DNA of 64,000 bases from Bacteroidota bacterium (GTDB lineage: Bacteria; Bacteroidota; Bacteroidia; Cytophagales; Cyclobacteriaceae), in assembly GCA_018266055.1 (NCBI GenBank), contig JAFDYT010000012.1, positions 85,003 to 149,002 on the forward strand, written 5' to 3'. Of the stretch, positions 1-9,190 are shown one piece after another. Made by a program: the position numbers and the translations under genes. Position 1 is the first letter of the stretch, and every line of letters starts with the position of its first letter. The notes beneath the pieces were generated by a model. That model made no database searches. It saw only the letters and a list, made by a program, of their open reading frames with translations, and had not been told where the DNA came from.

Positions 1-2
1 AA

Positions 3-1859
3 TTGGGATGGAACTATCGTTTCATCAATGCCGACTCAGCCAGGAAATACGGATTCCTCGCCCTGGAGCTGGCGCGAAAAAATAACATCGAAGACTATGA
101 AGCGGAGGCGCTCAATACCATCGGCGTAACCCACGAAGCACAGGGAAACTACGAGGAGGCAATGACCTACGAACTGAAGGCGCTTGAAATTCGCAAGCGA
201 CTTGGCAATGCGTTGAAAATAGCCAACACCCTGAATACATTGGGCATTATTCACGACGAGAAAGGCGACTACCCCAAGGCATTGGCGTATTATTTTGATG
301 CCCGTAAAATCTATGAATCACTGAAAGAGGAGAACAAGATTGCGATGGTACTGACCAACATCGGCATAGTACTTCGTGCGCAAAAGGAATATAAGAATGT
401 CGTGACCTATTACCGCCAGGCGATGCGTATTTATCAGAAGCTGGGCAATAAGTTTGGGCTCGCTGCTTGCCATTCCAATCTTGGGGCCGTGTATTTGAAC
501 ATCCCCAACTATGACAGCGCAATTTATTATTCACTTTTGGCCAGCAAAGAATTTGAAGAACAGAATATCCGTCAGTTTCTCCCTACCACGTTGAGTAATT
601 CAGCTATTGCGTTTGACCGATCCGGGCAATATGAAAAGTCAAGGAAGTATTTTTTGCAAGCGAAAAAATTTCATGAGGAATACCGCAACCAAAAAGAATT
701 GTCATTCACGCTGTCGCAACTTGCACGGTTAGAAAGTAAACTGGGTAATCATACGGTAGCGGTTCATAATGCAGAGGAGGCATTGGCCATGGCAACTAAG
801 ATCAAAGCGAAGGAACAAATAATGCAGGCACACGAAGCCTTGGCGGAAGTTCAGGCGAGAATGCAAAATTTTAAAAATGCTTATGCCGAGCATGTGCTTT
901 TCATGGAAGCAAAAGATTCTTTGTTTCAGAAAGACAAGGCTAAGTCCTTACAGGAATTGCAAACCAAATACGAAACTGAAAAACATAAACAAGAGATTGC
1001 ACTTTTGAATCAGGAAAATGAGTTGAAGTCAACCGTGATCGAGCGAAATTATTTGGTCATCGGCGGACTTGTGCTGGTGCTGGTACTGCTGGGAATGGGC
1101 TTTTACTTGTGGCGTGTCAGAAGCATTCACCGCCAGAGAGCAATTGCTCAGGAACAGAAAGAGCGATTGCGTGAAGCCCAAATCAATGCGGTGATTGAAT
1201 CGCAAGAGCAGGAGCGAAAGCGCTTTGCGGCCGACCTTCACGATGGCATGGGTCAGCTGGTAGCGGCGTTGCAATTGAATATTCAATCCATTAAAAATAA
1301 GAACGATCAGGAGAAGACAATTTCGTTGGTCGAGAATTCTGAACAGTTACTCCAGGAGATTCAGCAAGAGATTCGCAATACCGCATTTAATTTGATGCCG
1401 CCCATACTGGGGAAGGAAGGATTGATTCCGGCGGTGGGCGAGTTGATCCGGCGAATTACAAAAGGTTCGACCATAAAAGCTGAGTTTACAGCGCACGATG
1501 TGGCTTCGCGTTTTCCAGATGTCATTGAAATTTCGGTTTACCGGATTATCCAGGAGATTGTTTCCAATATTTTAAAGCACGGAAATGCATCGCATCTCAT
1601 TATCTCATTTACTGGATTTGAATCGGAAGTTGTGCTGACTATTGAGGATGACGGGGTGGGGTTTGATCTTTCACGATTTCAAAACAGCAGGCAGAGTAAT
1701 GGCTGGCGTACTATCGAGACACGGATGAATCTCATCAAAGGGGCGATTGAATATGATACGATGGAAGGACGAAAAAATAACTCTGTTGTCATTCGTATTC
1801 CTAATGCTACGTGCGAGCCAGCGAATACGCCAACTCAAAATCAAAATACCGAGTCATAG
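3..1859 (+). CDS. TPR-containing sensor histidine kinase (5' end outside window)
   Basis: The frame is open to the window edge, so the true start lies upstream; at least 618 residues are visible. Residues 1 to about 330 are repeated helical TPR units (recurrent LG..Y..A...A...Y pattern), then a Gln/Glu-rich coiled coil, one membrane segment (about 345-370, GGLVLVLVLLGMGFYLW), a HisKA_3 dimerisation helix with the phospho-acceptor His in AADLHDGMGQ (about residue 413) and a C-terminal HATPase domain (IEDDGVGFD). In this family the TPR region senses a signal and the kinase phosphorylates a NarL-type regulator; such a regulator starts about 100 bp downstream, so the two form a two-component pair. 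There is no obvious HAMP or PAS domain. The signal cannot be told from sequence. Confidence 0.93.
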   Translation: MGWNYRFINADSARKYGFLALELARKNNIEDYEAEALNTIGVTHEAQGNYEEAMTYELKALEIRKRLGNALKIANTLNTLGIIHDEKGDYPKALAYYFDARKIYESLKEENKIAMVLTNIGIVLRAQKEYKNVVTYYRQAMRIYQKLGNKFGLAACHSNLGAVYLNIPNYDSAIYYSLLASKEFEEQNIRQFLPTTLSNSAIAFDRSGQYEKSRKYFLQAKKFHEEYRNQKELSFTLSQLARLESKLGNHTVAVHNAEEALAMATKIKAKEQIMQAHEALAEVQARMQNFKNAYAEHVLFMEAKDSLFQKDKAKSLQELQTKYETEKHKQEIALLNQENELKSTVIERNYLVIGGLVLVLVLLGMGFYLWRVRSIHRQRAIAQEQKERLREAQINAVIESQEQERKRFAADLHDGMGQLVAALQLNIQSIKNKNDQEKTISLVENSEQLLQEIQQEIRNTAFNLMPPILGKEGLIPAVGELIRRITKGSTIKAEFTAHDVASRFPDVIEISVYRIIQEIVSNILKHGNASHLIISFTGFESEVVLTIEDDGVGFDLSRFQNSRQSNGWRTIETRMNLIKGAIEYDTMEGRKNNSVVIRIPNATCEPANTPTQNQNTES

Positions 1860-1955
1860 GTATTCCACCCGCCGCATTTATAGTGTTGGTTTGTACACAT
1901 TATGATCGCTGGAGTAACTTGGTTTACTAATCGGTTTGACCGAATTTTACTACCC

Positions 1956-2573
1956 ATGAAAAAATTCTCTGTCTTATTGGTGGATGATCATCGCATTTTA
2001 CTGGAGGGGATGATAAGCCTGATTCAGGAACCTTTCTTTACGAAGGAAACGGCATCTTCCGGCGAGGAGGCGCTCCGCTTTATCAAGTCCACCGATTTTG
2101 ACGTGATGATTACCGATTATGAAATGCCGGGCATCACAGGACTTGAATTGGTGAAGGCTGCCAGAGCTGCTCAGCCTGAAATGAAAATAATCATGCTCAG
2201 CATGCACGATGATCCTTCCGTGGTACGTGAGGTATTAAAGACCGGAGTGCTCGGATACGTGTTAAAGAAAGACACCCACAAGAGCCTGACGGAAGCATTA
2301 ACTAAAGTGATCGAAGGAAAAAGATTTCTCAGCGATGAGATCGCGGAAATATTGATCCACCAACCGATGGAAGAGGAAAAGGGTGTGCTTACGTCGCGCG
2401 AAATTGAAATTTTGAGGTTAGTAGCGAAAGAGTTTAGCAGCCGCCAGATTGCTGAAATATTGTTCATCAGCGAACGCACAGTGGAAACACACCGGAAAAA
2501 TATTTTGAAGAAGACAGGGGCAAGCAATCTTGTGGGCTTAATTAAATACGCTTACGCGAATAATCTGATATAA
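1956..2573 (+). CDS. NarL/FixJ-family response regulator
   Basis: A 205-residue regulator with an N-terminal receiver domain (acidic pair DD at 10-11, phospho-acceptor Asp54 in ITDYEMPG, conserved Lys in YVLKKD) and a C-terminal LuxR-type helix-turn-helix (LTSREIEILRLVAKEFSS through ISERTVETHRKNILKK). I place the start at the ATG at 1956 because it leads directly into the canonical FSVLLVDDH strand; an in-frame ATG at 1902 would add 18 residues with no domain match. It lies just downstream of the TPR histidine kinase and is the probable phosphorylation partner and DNA-binding output. Target genes are unknown. Confidence 0.95.
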   Translation: MKKFSVLLVDDHRILLEGMISLIQEPFFTKETASSGEEALRFIKSTDFDVMITDYEMPGITGLELVKAARAAQPEMKIIMLSMHDDPSVVREVLKTGVLGYVLKKDTHKSLTEALTKVIEGKRFLSDEIAEILIHQPMEEEKGVLTSREIEILRLVAKEFSSRQIAEILFISERTVETHRKNILKKTGASNLVGLIKYAYANNLI

Positions 2574-2610
2574 GATAAGATCGGGCCAGTTAGTTTCAGA
2601 TGCTATAATT

Positions 2611-2751
2611 ATGTCACAAAAGAAAAAGGGACAGATGGCCAAATCGCCGGAGAGAATGAAGCATCTTCGGCAATTCCTCAAAAGATACTTTTGGAAAAAA
2701 GAAAGACGGGCCGAGAATAAGGAAATAAACAGGAAGCTGAACGAGGAATAG
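2611..2751 (+). CDS. Possible small basic protein, 46 aa
   Basis: An ATG-started frame of 46 codons ending in TAG lies between the response regulator and the next outer-membrane gene. The product is strongly basic and helix-prone (Lys/Arg/Glu rich, one KRYFWKKERR stretch) with no signal peptide or recognised domain. It is the only content I can see in the 317-bp gap between 2573 and 2891. It could be a real small nucleic-acid-binding protein or a chance frame. Conservation of the frame in relatives would decide. Confidence 0.3.
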   Translation: MSQKKKGQMAKSPERMKHLRQFLKRYFWKKERRAENKEINRKLNEE

Positions 2752-2890
2752 AAATAGCGGGCTAAAAACCGACGGTTACCTAAAGCGAATTCTTGGTTTA
2801 TTTATCTTTTCACTAAACATTTAGCTGTGTCGTCACTACGACTTTTCGCGAGCGAGTGAGGTGGTATGTTTGCCGTGTGGTAAACGACCA

Positions 2891-3607
2891 ATGAAAAAAA
2901 CTCAACTTACACTTGTAGCAATACTCCTTATTTTTAGTAATGCAATAGGGCAGACTAGTACGCGGCAATCGCTTGATTTCAGCCTTTCCGGGGCACACTA
3001 TCAGGGCGCTTTGGCACTTTCGTTCGTCAACGACTGGACGCTGGCGAAGCAAAAACTATCTGTGGGAGTCGGGCTGCGGTACACCGGTTATCTCGGCGCC
3101 AACCAATTTTATTCTACAGCGCCAGCGGAGCTCACGTCGGGAAGTACCAGTCCGCTGATTATTTTTCAAAACAACATTGCTGCCAACATCGATACTTTTT
3201 TGGTGAAGTCGCCGCTGGTGAATTCACTTAACGTAAGCATTAACCTGACCTACCATATTAACTCCAGGCTTGACGCCGGATTTAACATCGACGCGATTGG
3301 CTTTTCGTTTGGCGGTAGCCGTGCCGGAAACTACATCAACGGTCCTTCTGGCCGGATGCTTCGTGCTGCGCCTACATCCTTTAATATTTTGCTGGTGAGC
3401 GACAACGACAGAGGTACACTCAACTCTGAGTTTTTTCTTCGGTATGCGATAGACGCGCGCTGGGGAGTAAAAGCAGGCGCTACCTTTTTGTTCACCGAAT
3501 ACACCACTGATACACCGGTGCAGCAATATCCACAACCGAATGACCGCTTTCGCAATAAGTCTTTGCTAGCGCTTATTGGCATTCACTATAAACTTCATCG
3601 ACGATGA
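2891..3607 (+). CDS. Putative outer-membrane beta-barrel protein
   Basis: A 238-residue protein with a Sec signal peptide (KKTQLTLVAILLIFSNAIGQ) followed by alternating hydrophobic strands with aromatic girdle residues and a C-terminal strand ending LIGIHYKLHRR, typical of small outer-membrane barrels in Bacteroidota. The ATG at 2891 is preferred over 2861 because it gives a clean signal peptide. The stop overlaps the next gene's start as ATGA, so the two are probably translationally coupled. No specific family is recognised. Confidence 0.75.
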   Translation: MKKTQLTLVAILLIFSNAIGQTSTRQSLDFSLSGAHYQGALALSFVNDWTLAKQKLSVGVGLRYTGYLGANQFYSTAPAELTSGSTSPLIIFQNNIAANIDTFLVKSPLVNSLNVSINLTYHINSRLDAGFNIDAIGFSFGGSRAGNYINGPSGRMLRAAPTSFNILLVSDNDRGTLNSEFFLRYAIDARWGVKAGATFLFTEYTTDTPVQQYPQPNDRFRNKSLLALIGIHYKLHRR

Positions 3608-4044
3608 ACCGCAAAAGAAAAAGTAATCTCTTTGGCATGTTGACGCTGCTATTGCTCTCGGCAGCGTGCGCGCCACAAAACACTACGCCCACAGTCCCGA
3701 AAGGAACAAACTCTGGTCTTGACACCACGAAAGCTGTACTTCTCAAGTCTGGGATGTTCGTGGGGCTTGATGGTCCGACGAGCGGCACGGCAAGCATTTA
3801 TACCCAGGGCGGGATGATTTATATTCTGCTCAATCCATTCCAGTCGCACGCCGGCCCCGACCTAAAAGTGTATCTCAGCAAAGACTCTACCGCGAGTGAT
3901 TACGTCCGGATCGGAGCCTTGCAGGCGGTGATGGGCAGACAGGTGTATGCAGTGCCTAGTGGAGTAATAATTGGGAACTATAACTATGTGCACGTGTGGT
4001 GCGAGAAGTATTCGGTAGATTTTGCTCGTGCCGCCGTGAGGTAA
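3604..4044 (+). CDS. DM13-domain lipoprotein
   Basis: A 146-residue protein with a lipoprotein signal (Lys/Arg-rich start, then LLLLSAACAP with the lipobox Cys near residue 20). From about residue 48 it matches the DM13 domain pattern: SGMFVGLDGPTSGTASIY, HAGPDLKVYLS, and the diagnostic near-C-terminal VHVWCEKYSVDF with its conserved cysteine. DM13 domains are proposed to be redox or electron-transfer modules in secreted proteins; the role here is inferred only. It overlaps the preceding barrel gene by 4 bp, suggesting an outer-membrane complex. Confidence 0.85.
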   Translation: MNRKRKSNLFGMLTLLLLSAACAPQNTTPTVPKGTNSGLDTTKAVLLKSGMFVGLDGPTSGTASIYTQGGMIYILLNPFQSHAGPDLKVYLSKDSTASDYVRIGALQAVMGRQVYAVPSGVIIGNYNYVHVWCEKYSVDFARAAVR

Positions 4045-4051
4045 TGATTTT

Positions 4052-5905
4052 TCATTTATTTTTCTTCCGAAGAACGATCTGGTCCGACATCTTTGAGATC
4101 AGATGAGCATAAAACTCCTTTAGTGCCGGATATTCTTCTTTGAAAAAAAGTGTTTTGCTTAGTAGCAAGTTATAGGTCACGAATACTTTGGAATTGGCAG
4201 TAGAAAAATTAAAAAATGCCCGGCCATCGTTGTTGGGCAATTTGATGACTCGACTTTGTGGAAGCTCTTCCACGACATAGCCTTCAGGTATCTGTAGTGT
4301 TAATACATAAGCACGTTCTAGTGGTGATACAAAGTCAATCGGGTACTCTCTTGTCTGGGCAGCAAACGGGTTGCTTTCTTCTTTTAACAGAAGTATAGGG
4401 TTAACGTAAAGGATATCGCCAGATGCTGTGGCTTCGTCGTTGATCTGAACGACATACTCTTCTTTTATTGCTTTGTTAGGATCCTCGTAATTTTCTATTT
4501 CACTTTTTTCGATTACCCACGATTTCCCTGAAGCTAATTTCTTTTTGTATTCTTCCGGTCCGCTTTCTTGATACGATTCCCTGGCCAGAAAAGCATCGTA
4601 ACCATCTTTTGAAATTTTTAAAGTTCCGCTGATCACCCCGGCTTCAGTCACCGCCAAGCTGGCGTTAACAGTTTTTTTGACTTTTGTAGTGGAATTAATT
4701 TTTATCCACTCGCCGCCTTGCTTGTCAACCGATAAGCCGTCGTAGTTCAAACACCGGATGGGAAGTACATCAAAGGGAAGGTTGCGTTCGGTGGCATCCA
4801 ACAGATAAGTAGTGTTTTCTAGACGTGCCATGCAAATCACATAGTCAAACTGATTGCTTGACGGAAACTGCTGAAAAACTAAACCATGATCGCGGGTGCT
4901 GAGCAATACCATTGTCACGGAGATTCCAGCTTGCTTCAATAGTGAACCAAAAATCAAATTGATATCGCCGGCGGTGCCTGTTTTTCGGTTGAGCACATCC
5001 ATGGGCAAGTCACTTAGGAAATCTTTTGTGCCGTCCCACTTGATGTTACTTTTTACATATTTTGAGATTGCCTTTATCTTTTCGACCGGTTCCGATATCC
5101 CGGATGTAATCTGTGCCGCTGTATTTTTTAGAAACCTGGGATACTCAAGGATGCCGCCAAAGCTTTCGCTTTCATAAATATCTGTGCAAATGGTGCCCCA
5201 ATTTAATCCCCTTCGCCAAAAGCGAATCGCCGATTTATAGATTCCTCCGTTTGGCATTAATGGCTCACCTTTAAATGCCGGGATATCGGTCATGACCCAC
5301 GTCTTTGTGTTTTCTTCTTCGGTGCTATATTTAGTATTGAGTCCTAAACTACCCCGGATTTCTTCCTGATATCGATTGACTTTGCCAATCAATTTAAAAC
5401 TACTCCACAAGGTTGGCACACTGCTTTGAAATCCCCAGGGTGGTATTGCCCAACTTTTTAGTCGAATGATGTAGGAGTACTCTACAACTGAACCCTCCTT
5501 GAGATTTGGAAAGGTAAAATTGATGGTCTCGAAGTGTTTTCCATCTTTTGCTTTGAAGATATGATCTTCCGACAATTCTATCTTTTTGATCTGCCCCTCC
5601 TCAAGATAATAAGTAGCCCCTTTAAGTTTTGATACTGAAGATCGCAGCGCCGAAATTCTCACATTGCCCCAATCATTGTAGGCGCTGGCGCGAAACAGTT
5701 TAATGCGTATATGGATCTTCAGGTCGGCAGTGCCATCGTTGAATTGAAGAAGTTCTCCTTTGTCGAAAAGGACTACGGCATCGGCAGTAGTATCAATACT
5801 GCACACTTTCAACGATAACTCTTCCAGAGTCACAGAGCCGAAAGAAGCTGTATTTGTTTGTGCGGTAACGCGACTGTACAAGAGGATTAGAAATGCAGGG
5901 AGCAA
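4052..5905 (-). CDS. DUF3857/transglutaminase-like domain protein
   Basis: About 617 residues: a secretion-like N-terminus (LPAFLILLYSRVTAQ), a DUF3857 region (VLFDKGELLQFNDGTADLKIHIRIKL and following), a transglutaminase-like core (SKYVKSNIKWDG, then KTGTAGDINLIFGSLLKQAG where the catalytic Cys position is Asp-Ile rather than Cys, and VLLSTRDHG) and a DUF3858-like C-terminus. The start is uncertain: no in-frame ATG exists before the signal region and the frame begins at a TTG; the open frame continues about 20 codons upstream with Arg-containing residues that would improve the signal peptide. Because the usual transglutaminase Cys is not visible, it may be non-catalytic, as in many DUF3857 proteins. 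Confidence 0.85.
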   Translation of the reverse strand: MLPAFLILLYSRVTAQTNTASFGSVTLEELSLKVCSIDTTADAVVLFDKGELLQFNDGTADLKIHIRIKLFRASAYNDWGNVRISALRSSVSKLKGATYYLEEGQIKKIELSEDHIFKAKDGKHFETINFTFPNLKEGSVVEYSYIIRLKSWAIPPWGFQSSVPTLWSSFKLIGKVNRYQEEIRGSLGLNTKYSTEEENTKTWVMTDIPAFKGEPLMPNGGIYKSAIRFWRRGLNWGTICTDIYESESFGGILEYPRFLKNTAAQITSGISEPVEKIKAISKYVKSNIKWDGTKDFLSDLPMDVLNRKTGTAGDINLIFGSLLKQAGISVTMVLLSTRDHGLVFQQFPSSNQFDYVICMARLENTTYLLDATERNLPFDVLPIRCLNYDGLSVDKQGGEWIKINSTTKVKKTVNASLAVTEAGVISGTLKISKDGYDAFLARESYQESGPEEYKKKLASGKSWVIEKSEIENYEDPNKAIKEEYVVQINDEATASGDILYVNPILLLKEESNPFAAQTREYPIDFVSPLERAYVLTLQIPEGYVVEELPQSRVIKLPNNDGRAFFNFSTANSKVFVTYNLLLSKTLFFKEEYPALKEFYAHLISKMSDQIVLRKKNK

Positions 5906-6174
5906 AAACCTCAGGATTCCTAAAGCAAAGGTGGTGTGACGGAATAACGCTAGCCGAATGATGACTTACAAATTTGAAAACAAAAGTAAAGGGATTTAAT
6001 GATTTGGCCGAGGGTTGCAATTTTTTTTGACCTTGGTTAGGAGAAGGTCGGCAATCCTGAGTTTTGTTTGTCAACCCAACTGAATTACATCAATGCCAAT
6101 GCACAGGCACCATTTTTTCCCGATTAGTGACCAATCACAATTAACAATTAACGAATAACGGTTAACCAACAAAC

Positions 6175-6921
6175 TCAATACGCCCGATCTACCGAGCCTG
6201 AGCCGTACACTTTTTTGTTTACTTCTTTGGTGTTGCCTTTGTGTTTCACGATGCCGCTACCCAGCACGGTAGCTTCGAGTTTGGCAGTAGCGCTCAGTTC
6301 GCAGAGGCCCGAGCCGCTTACTTTTACTTTGGCCGATTCCAGTTCGCAGGCAAAGGCATTCAGGCTGCCGCTTCCGCTGATGTAGATGTCGTTGGCGGTG
6401 GCATATCCTTTCAGGGCTACCGCACCCGAGCCACTTACTTCGGTTTTAACATTGTTGCCTTTAAGATCCAGGTCCATGGCCCCGCTTCCGGAAACAGCAA
6501 GACTGAGATAGTCCGCAGCGATTGAGTTTTCAGAAACGATCTTGCCACCTCCGTTCACTTGCAGTTCGCTGATATTTTTTACGCTTACATATACCTTCTG
6601 TACGGCTTTCAGTTTGATGTCGTCAATCTTCGCCCAGATACTTTTGTTGGGCACGTCGGGTTTGCGCTCAACGTTGATCATGAGAACGCCGTTTTCCACG
6701 AAAATTTTTGTCAATGCAAAGATGTCGGGATCGGCTTCTACGTTCACTTCCTGCTTGTTCGTTTGTTTCAAATACACCGTATAGTTGGAGTTCACATAGA
6801 TACTTTTGAACTCGGGAAGTTCAAGGGTTTTCTTGGTGGATTGTGCAAAGGCGATGGATGCGGCTGACAAAATCAGCAGCGATAACACTATTAAAACAAG
6901 GAAAAAGTTTAGTTTTCTCAT
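6175..6921 (-). CDS. Head GIN domain-containing secreted protein
   Basis: A 248-residue exported protein: signal peptide (RKLNFFLVLIVLSLLILSAASIAFAQ), then a DUF2807 'head GIN' beta-helix recognisable from the repeated short turns SGSGAMDLDLKG, VSGSGAVALKG, ISGSGSLNA, VSGSGLCEL and YGSGSVDRAY. Start taken at the ATG at 6921, which gives the signal peptide; the frame extends upstream without one. Function of the family is unknown; it is an extracytoplasmic beta-helical domain common in Bacteroidota. Neighbours are unrelated envelope genes. Confidence 0.88.
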   Translation of the reverse strand: MRKLNFFLVLIVLSLLILSAASIAFAQSTKKTLELPEFKSIYVNSNYTVYLKQTNKQEVNVEADPDIFALTKIFVENGVLMINVERKPDVPNKSIWAKIDDIKLKAVQKVYVSVKNISELQVNGGGKIVSENSIAADYLSLAVSGSGAMDLDLKGNNVKTEVSGSGAVALKGYATANDIYISGSGSLNAFACELESAKVKVSGSGLCELSATAKLEATVLGSGIVKHKGNTKEVNKKVYGSGSVDRAY

Positions 6922-7028
6922 GGTTAAGGGGTTGAAACACAGAAATTTGAACACCTTTACCCATAAAATAAGTTGACATTCGTCAAAATTACAAGGATTC
7001 CGACGAAAAGATTAAACAAACCGTCGAG

Positions 7029-7136
7029 TTACTTCTTCGGTTTCCGGAATAGCAGGCGAAACACGATCATAAATACAACCAGTCCGACGCAAAGCATCCA
7101 AAGCACGCCCGATGTGACAAACTCTACTCCATGCAT
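7029..7136 (-). CDS. Small single-pass membrane protein, 35 aa
   Basis: A 35-codon frame with ATG at 7136 and TAA at 7029. The product has one strong hydrophobic segment (VLWMLCVGLVVFMIVFRLLF) followed by a basic tail RKPKK, which predicts a single-pass inner-membrane peptide with the C-terminus inside. Its start lies 2 bp after the stop of the helix-hairpin-helix/barrel gene on the same strand, so translational coupling is likely. This tight placement, and the lack of anything else in the gap, is why I call it real. No family is recognised. Confidence 0.55.
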   Translation of the reverse strand: MHGVEFVTSGVLWMLCVGLVVFMIVFRLLFRKPKK

Positions 7137-7138
7137 AG

Positions 7139-9190
7139 TTAAAATCGTATACGTGCCTGCAATTTAACATCATTCCGGCTATCGCCCGCTATGGTTTCTC
7201 CGCCGGAGCCGATCATATCGCGGTCGGTATATCGTGTCTGACTCCACCGCAACCACAAGTCAGCCTTTCGGCCAAGACGGTAGCGCATCATCACATAGCT
7301 ACGGATTCCCTTGCCGTAATAGGCGGGGAAAGAAAAACTCAGCCAGGCATCGCGTTCGTACACGTATAGCCTGTTATCATAATCATCGGTATCAAACAAC
7401 GCGTATCGGGCCGCAAGGCTAATGCGTCCCAGGTTATAGGCTACGTCTTGAAGTATGACCATGCCGCGCGTGGTTTGCCCGGCGATAGCATACGTGCTGA
7501 ACTGAAGGCGTGTACGGAAGGAGAGACGCGTATTGGCAGCATAATCGCAGTTGATGGAGTAGTTGCGTTTCACACCCTGAGCAGTAAGAAACAAGTTCGC
7601 GTCGGCGCTGGTGTTTCGTTGCTTTGATTCTTCGCGTGCCTGCGCAAAGAAGCTGACTGTTTTGGAAGGTTTGTAATTGAAACGGATTAGCCATTCGCTG
7701 CCCTCCGACGGCGCGTAGCTGCGGTACTTGAGCCATGGAAACGAGAAGAGATCGACGTAACCAGCCAGCGAATACTTTTTACTGAACGAATATTTCCAAC
7801 CCCAGTACACGCCCGATTCGTTTTGCGGAATGGAGTTCTCTGCGATGGCGTTGCTGTAAAAACTGTAAAAATCTTTATCAAATCGTCGCACCACGAGCGA
7901 AGCATCAAGCTTTGGCGTAAGACTTGCCAGTACTCCTGCGATCAGCGCGTTGCCGTGACTCAGCGTTTGGGTGAACTCACCGAAGAAGGCGTAGTTGCCC
8001 GCGTTGTAGTTGATATAGCCACCGGCGTTGGTATTGGCGTTGCCGTTAAACTCAAACTGATTGTAAAGGCTGGGAGTGCGCTGCAACGACAAGCTGAATT
8101 CCGTATGATGAAAAATCAATCCGGCGTCGAGCGATTGCTTTTTGTATTGAAAGATTCCCGCCAGGTTGGTTTCCGAAATTGAATTTCGGTTGTCCAGTTC
8201 AGTGGTTGTGCGATGAAGTCCGGAGTAGTTGAAGGAACTAAGGTAATCCGAAGTAGATGCCAGGGTGTCCTGATTGACAGTTCCGTCTCTTCCGCGAAAG
8301 GAAGCCATCGTGTGGACAGTGATATTCTTTGTGCATGCTGTTGACAACGCAATGCCGCGGAAATAACCTGCTTCATAGAGTGATGTATAAGGCATGAAGC
8401 CGAGGTTGGGTTTTCGCATAGTGGTCACCGCTTCTGCATTTTTGCCGATGCCAAAAGCTGAGCCTAACGCAATGCCTTGTCCGAATTGAGCCTGATAATC
8501 GCCAACAATAATGTTTTTGATTCGGCCTTTGTTGATGGCCTGTAGGTGGAGAGAGAGGTAATCAAACGCATAATATTTTTTAGCCGGATTCCATGTAAGC
8601 GCTTCTCCGGCATCTTTTTTTAGCGTGAAGCCAAGACTGAAATCGCCTGCTCTGCTAGTGCGAAAGCGCGCATAGGCATTGTCAGGCGAGCCGAGGTATT
8701 TGGTAGAAGGAGTTGCCGCGCTGGAGTAACCCAATTGAGGTTCGAGTGTTTTTCCCCACCGAAGGATCAGGTAATTGTTTTGTTCCTGCCCGATCCGTTT
8801 GATGATGCTTTTGTTGAACTTCTCATTGGCGTTGGCCACGGTGACGAAGGGTAGCAACTTCTCTACAATCTCCGCGTCAAGCAAGGTCTGCAATTCATTC
8901 ACCGAAAGGAAAGGCCCTGAGTTCTCTCTGTATTTTAAAATCGCGGCGATTTGTTCCTGTCTTAAAATATAAAGCGAACGAAGTTGTTCGTCGGTCACCG
9001 TGTTCAGGTCGAGCGGATTTGAGATGAGCTGAAGATAATTCTCGTACAGATCCTGATAGTTGATGTCGAGATCTTGCGTGGCAAAAATTTCATCCACCAA
9101 TGAAGCGGGGTCGATTTCTTTCTTGGGTAACTCTTGCGCGTGAAGCGATGTCCATGAAATAGCAACCAAAAAGAGAATTGTCTTTTTCAT
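7139..9190 (-). CDS. Helix-hairpin-helix and outer-membrane barrel protein
   Basis: About 683 residues. Signal peptide (KKTILFLVAISWTSLHAQ), then tandem helix-hairpin-helix-like motifs of the ComEA type (NPLDLNTVTDEQLRSLYIL, ENSGPFLSVNELQTLLDA), then a long region of alternating aromatic strands ending KLQARIRF, a beta-barrel signature. Start is the ATG at 9190, which overlaps the stop of the upstream PorV-like gene as ATGA; the upstream frame extension runs inside that gene. Similar proteins in Bacteroidota sit beside PorV/PorQ proteins; the HHH part may be structural rather than DNA binding, because the protein is exported. Confidence 0.8.
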   Translation of the reverse strand: MKKTILFLVAISWTSLHAQELPKKEIDPASLVDEIFATQDLDINYQDLYENYLQLISNPLDLNTVTDEQLRSLYILRQEQIAAILKYRENSGPFLSVNELQTLLDAEIVEKLLPFVTVANANEKFNKSIIKRIGQEQNNYLILRWGKTLEPQLGYSSAATPSTKYLGSPDNAYARFRTSRAGDFSLGFTLKKDAGEALTWNPAKKYYAFDYLSLHLQAINKGRIKNIIVGDYQAQFGQGIALGSAFGIGKNAEAVTTMRKPNLGFMPYTSLYEAGYFRGIALSTACTKNITVHTMASFRGRDGTVNQDTLASTSDYLSSFNYSGLHRTTTELDNRNSISETNLAGIFQYKKQSLDAGLIFHHTEFSLSLQRTPSLYNQFEFNGNANTNAGGYINYNAGNYAFFGEFTQTLSHGNALIAGVLASLTPKLDASLVVRRFDKDFYSFYSNAIAENSIPQNESGVYWGWKYSFSKKYSLAGYVDLFSFPWLKYRSYAPSEGSEWLIRFNYKPSKTVSFFAQAREESKQRNTSADANLFLTAQGVKRNYSINCDYAANTRLSFRTRLQFSTYAIAGQTTRGMVILQDVAYNLGRISLAARYALFDTDDYDNRLYVYERDAWLSFSFPAYYGKGIRSYVMMRYRLGRKADLWLRWSQTRYTDRDMIGSGGETIAGDSRNDVKLQARIRF

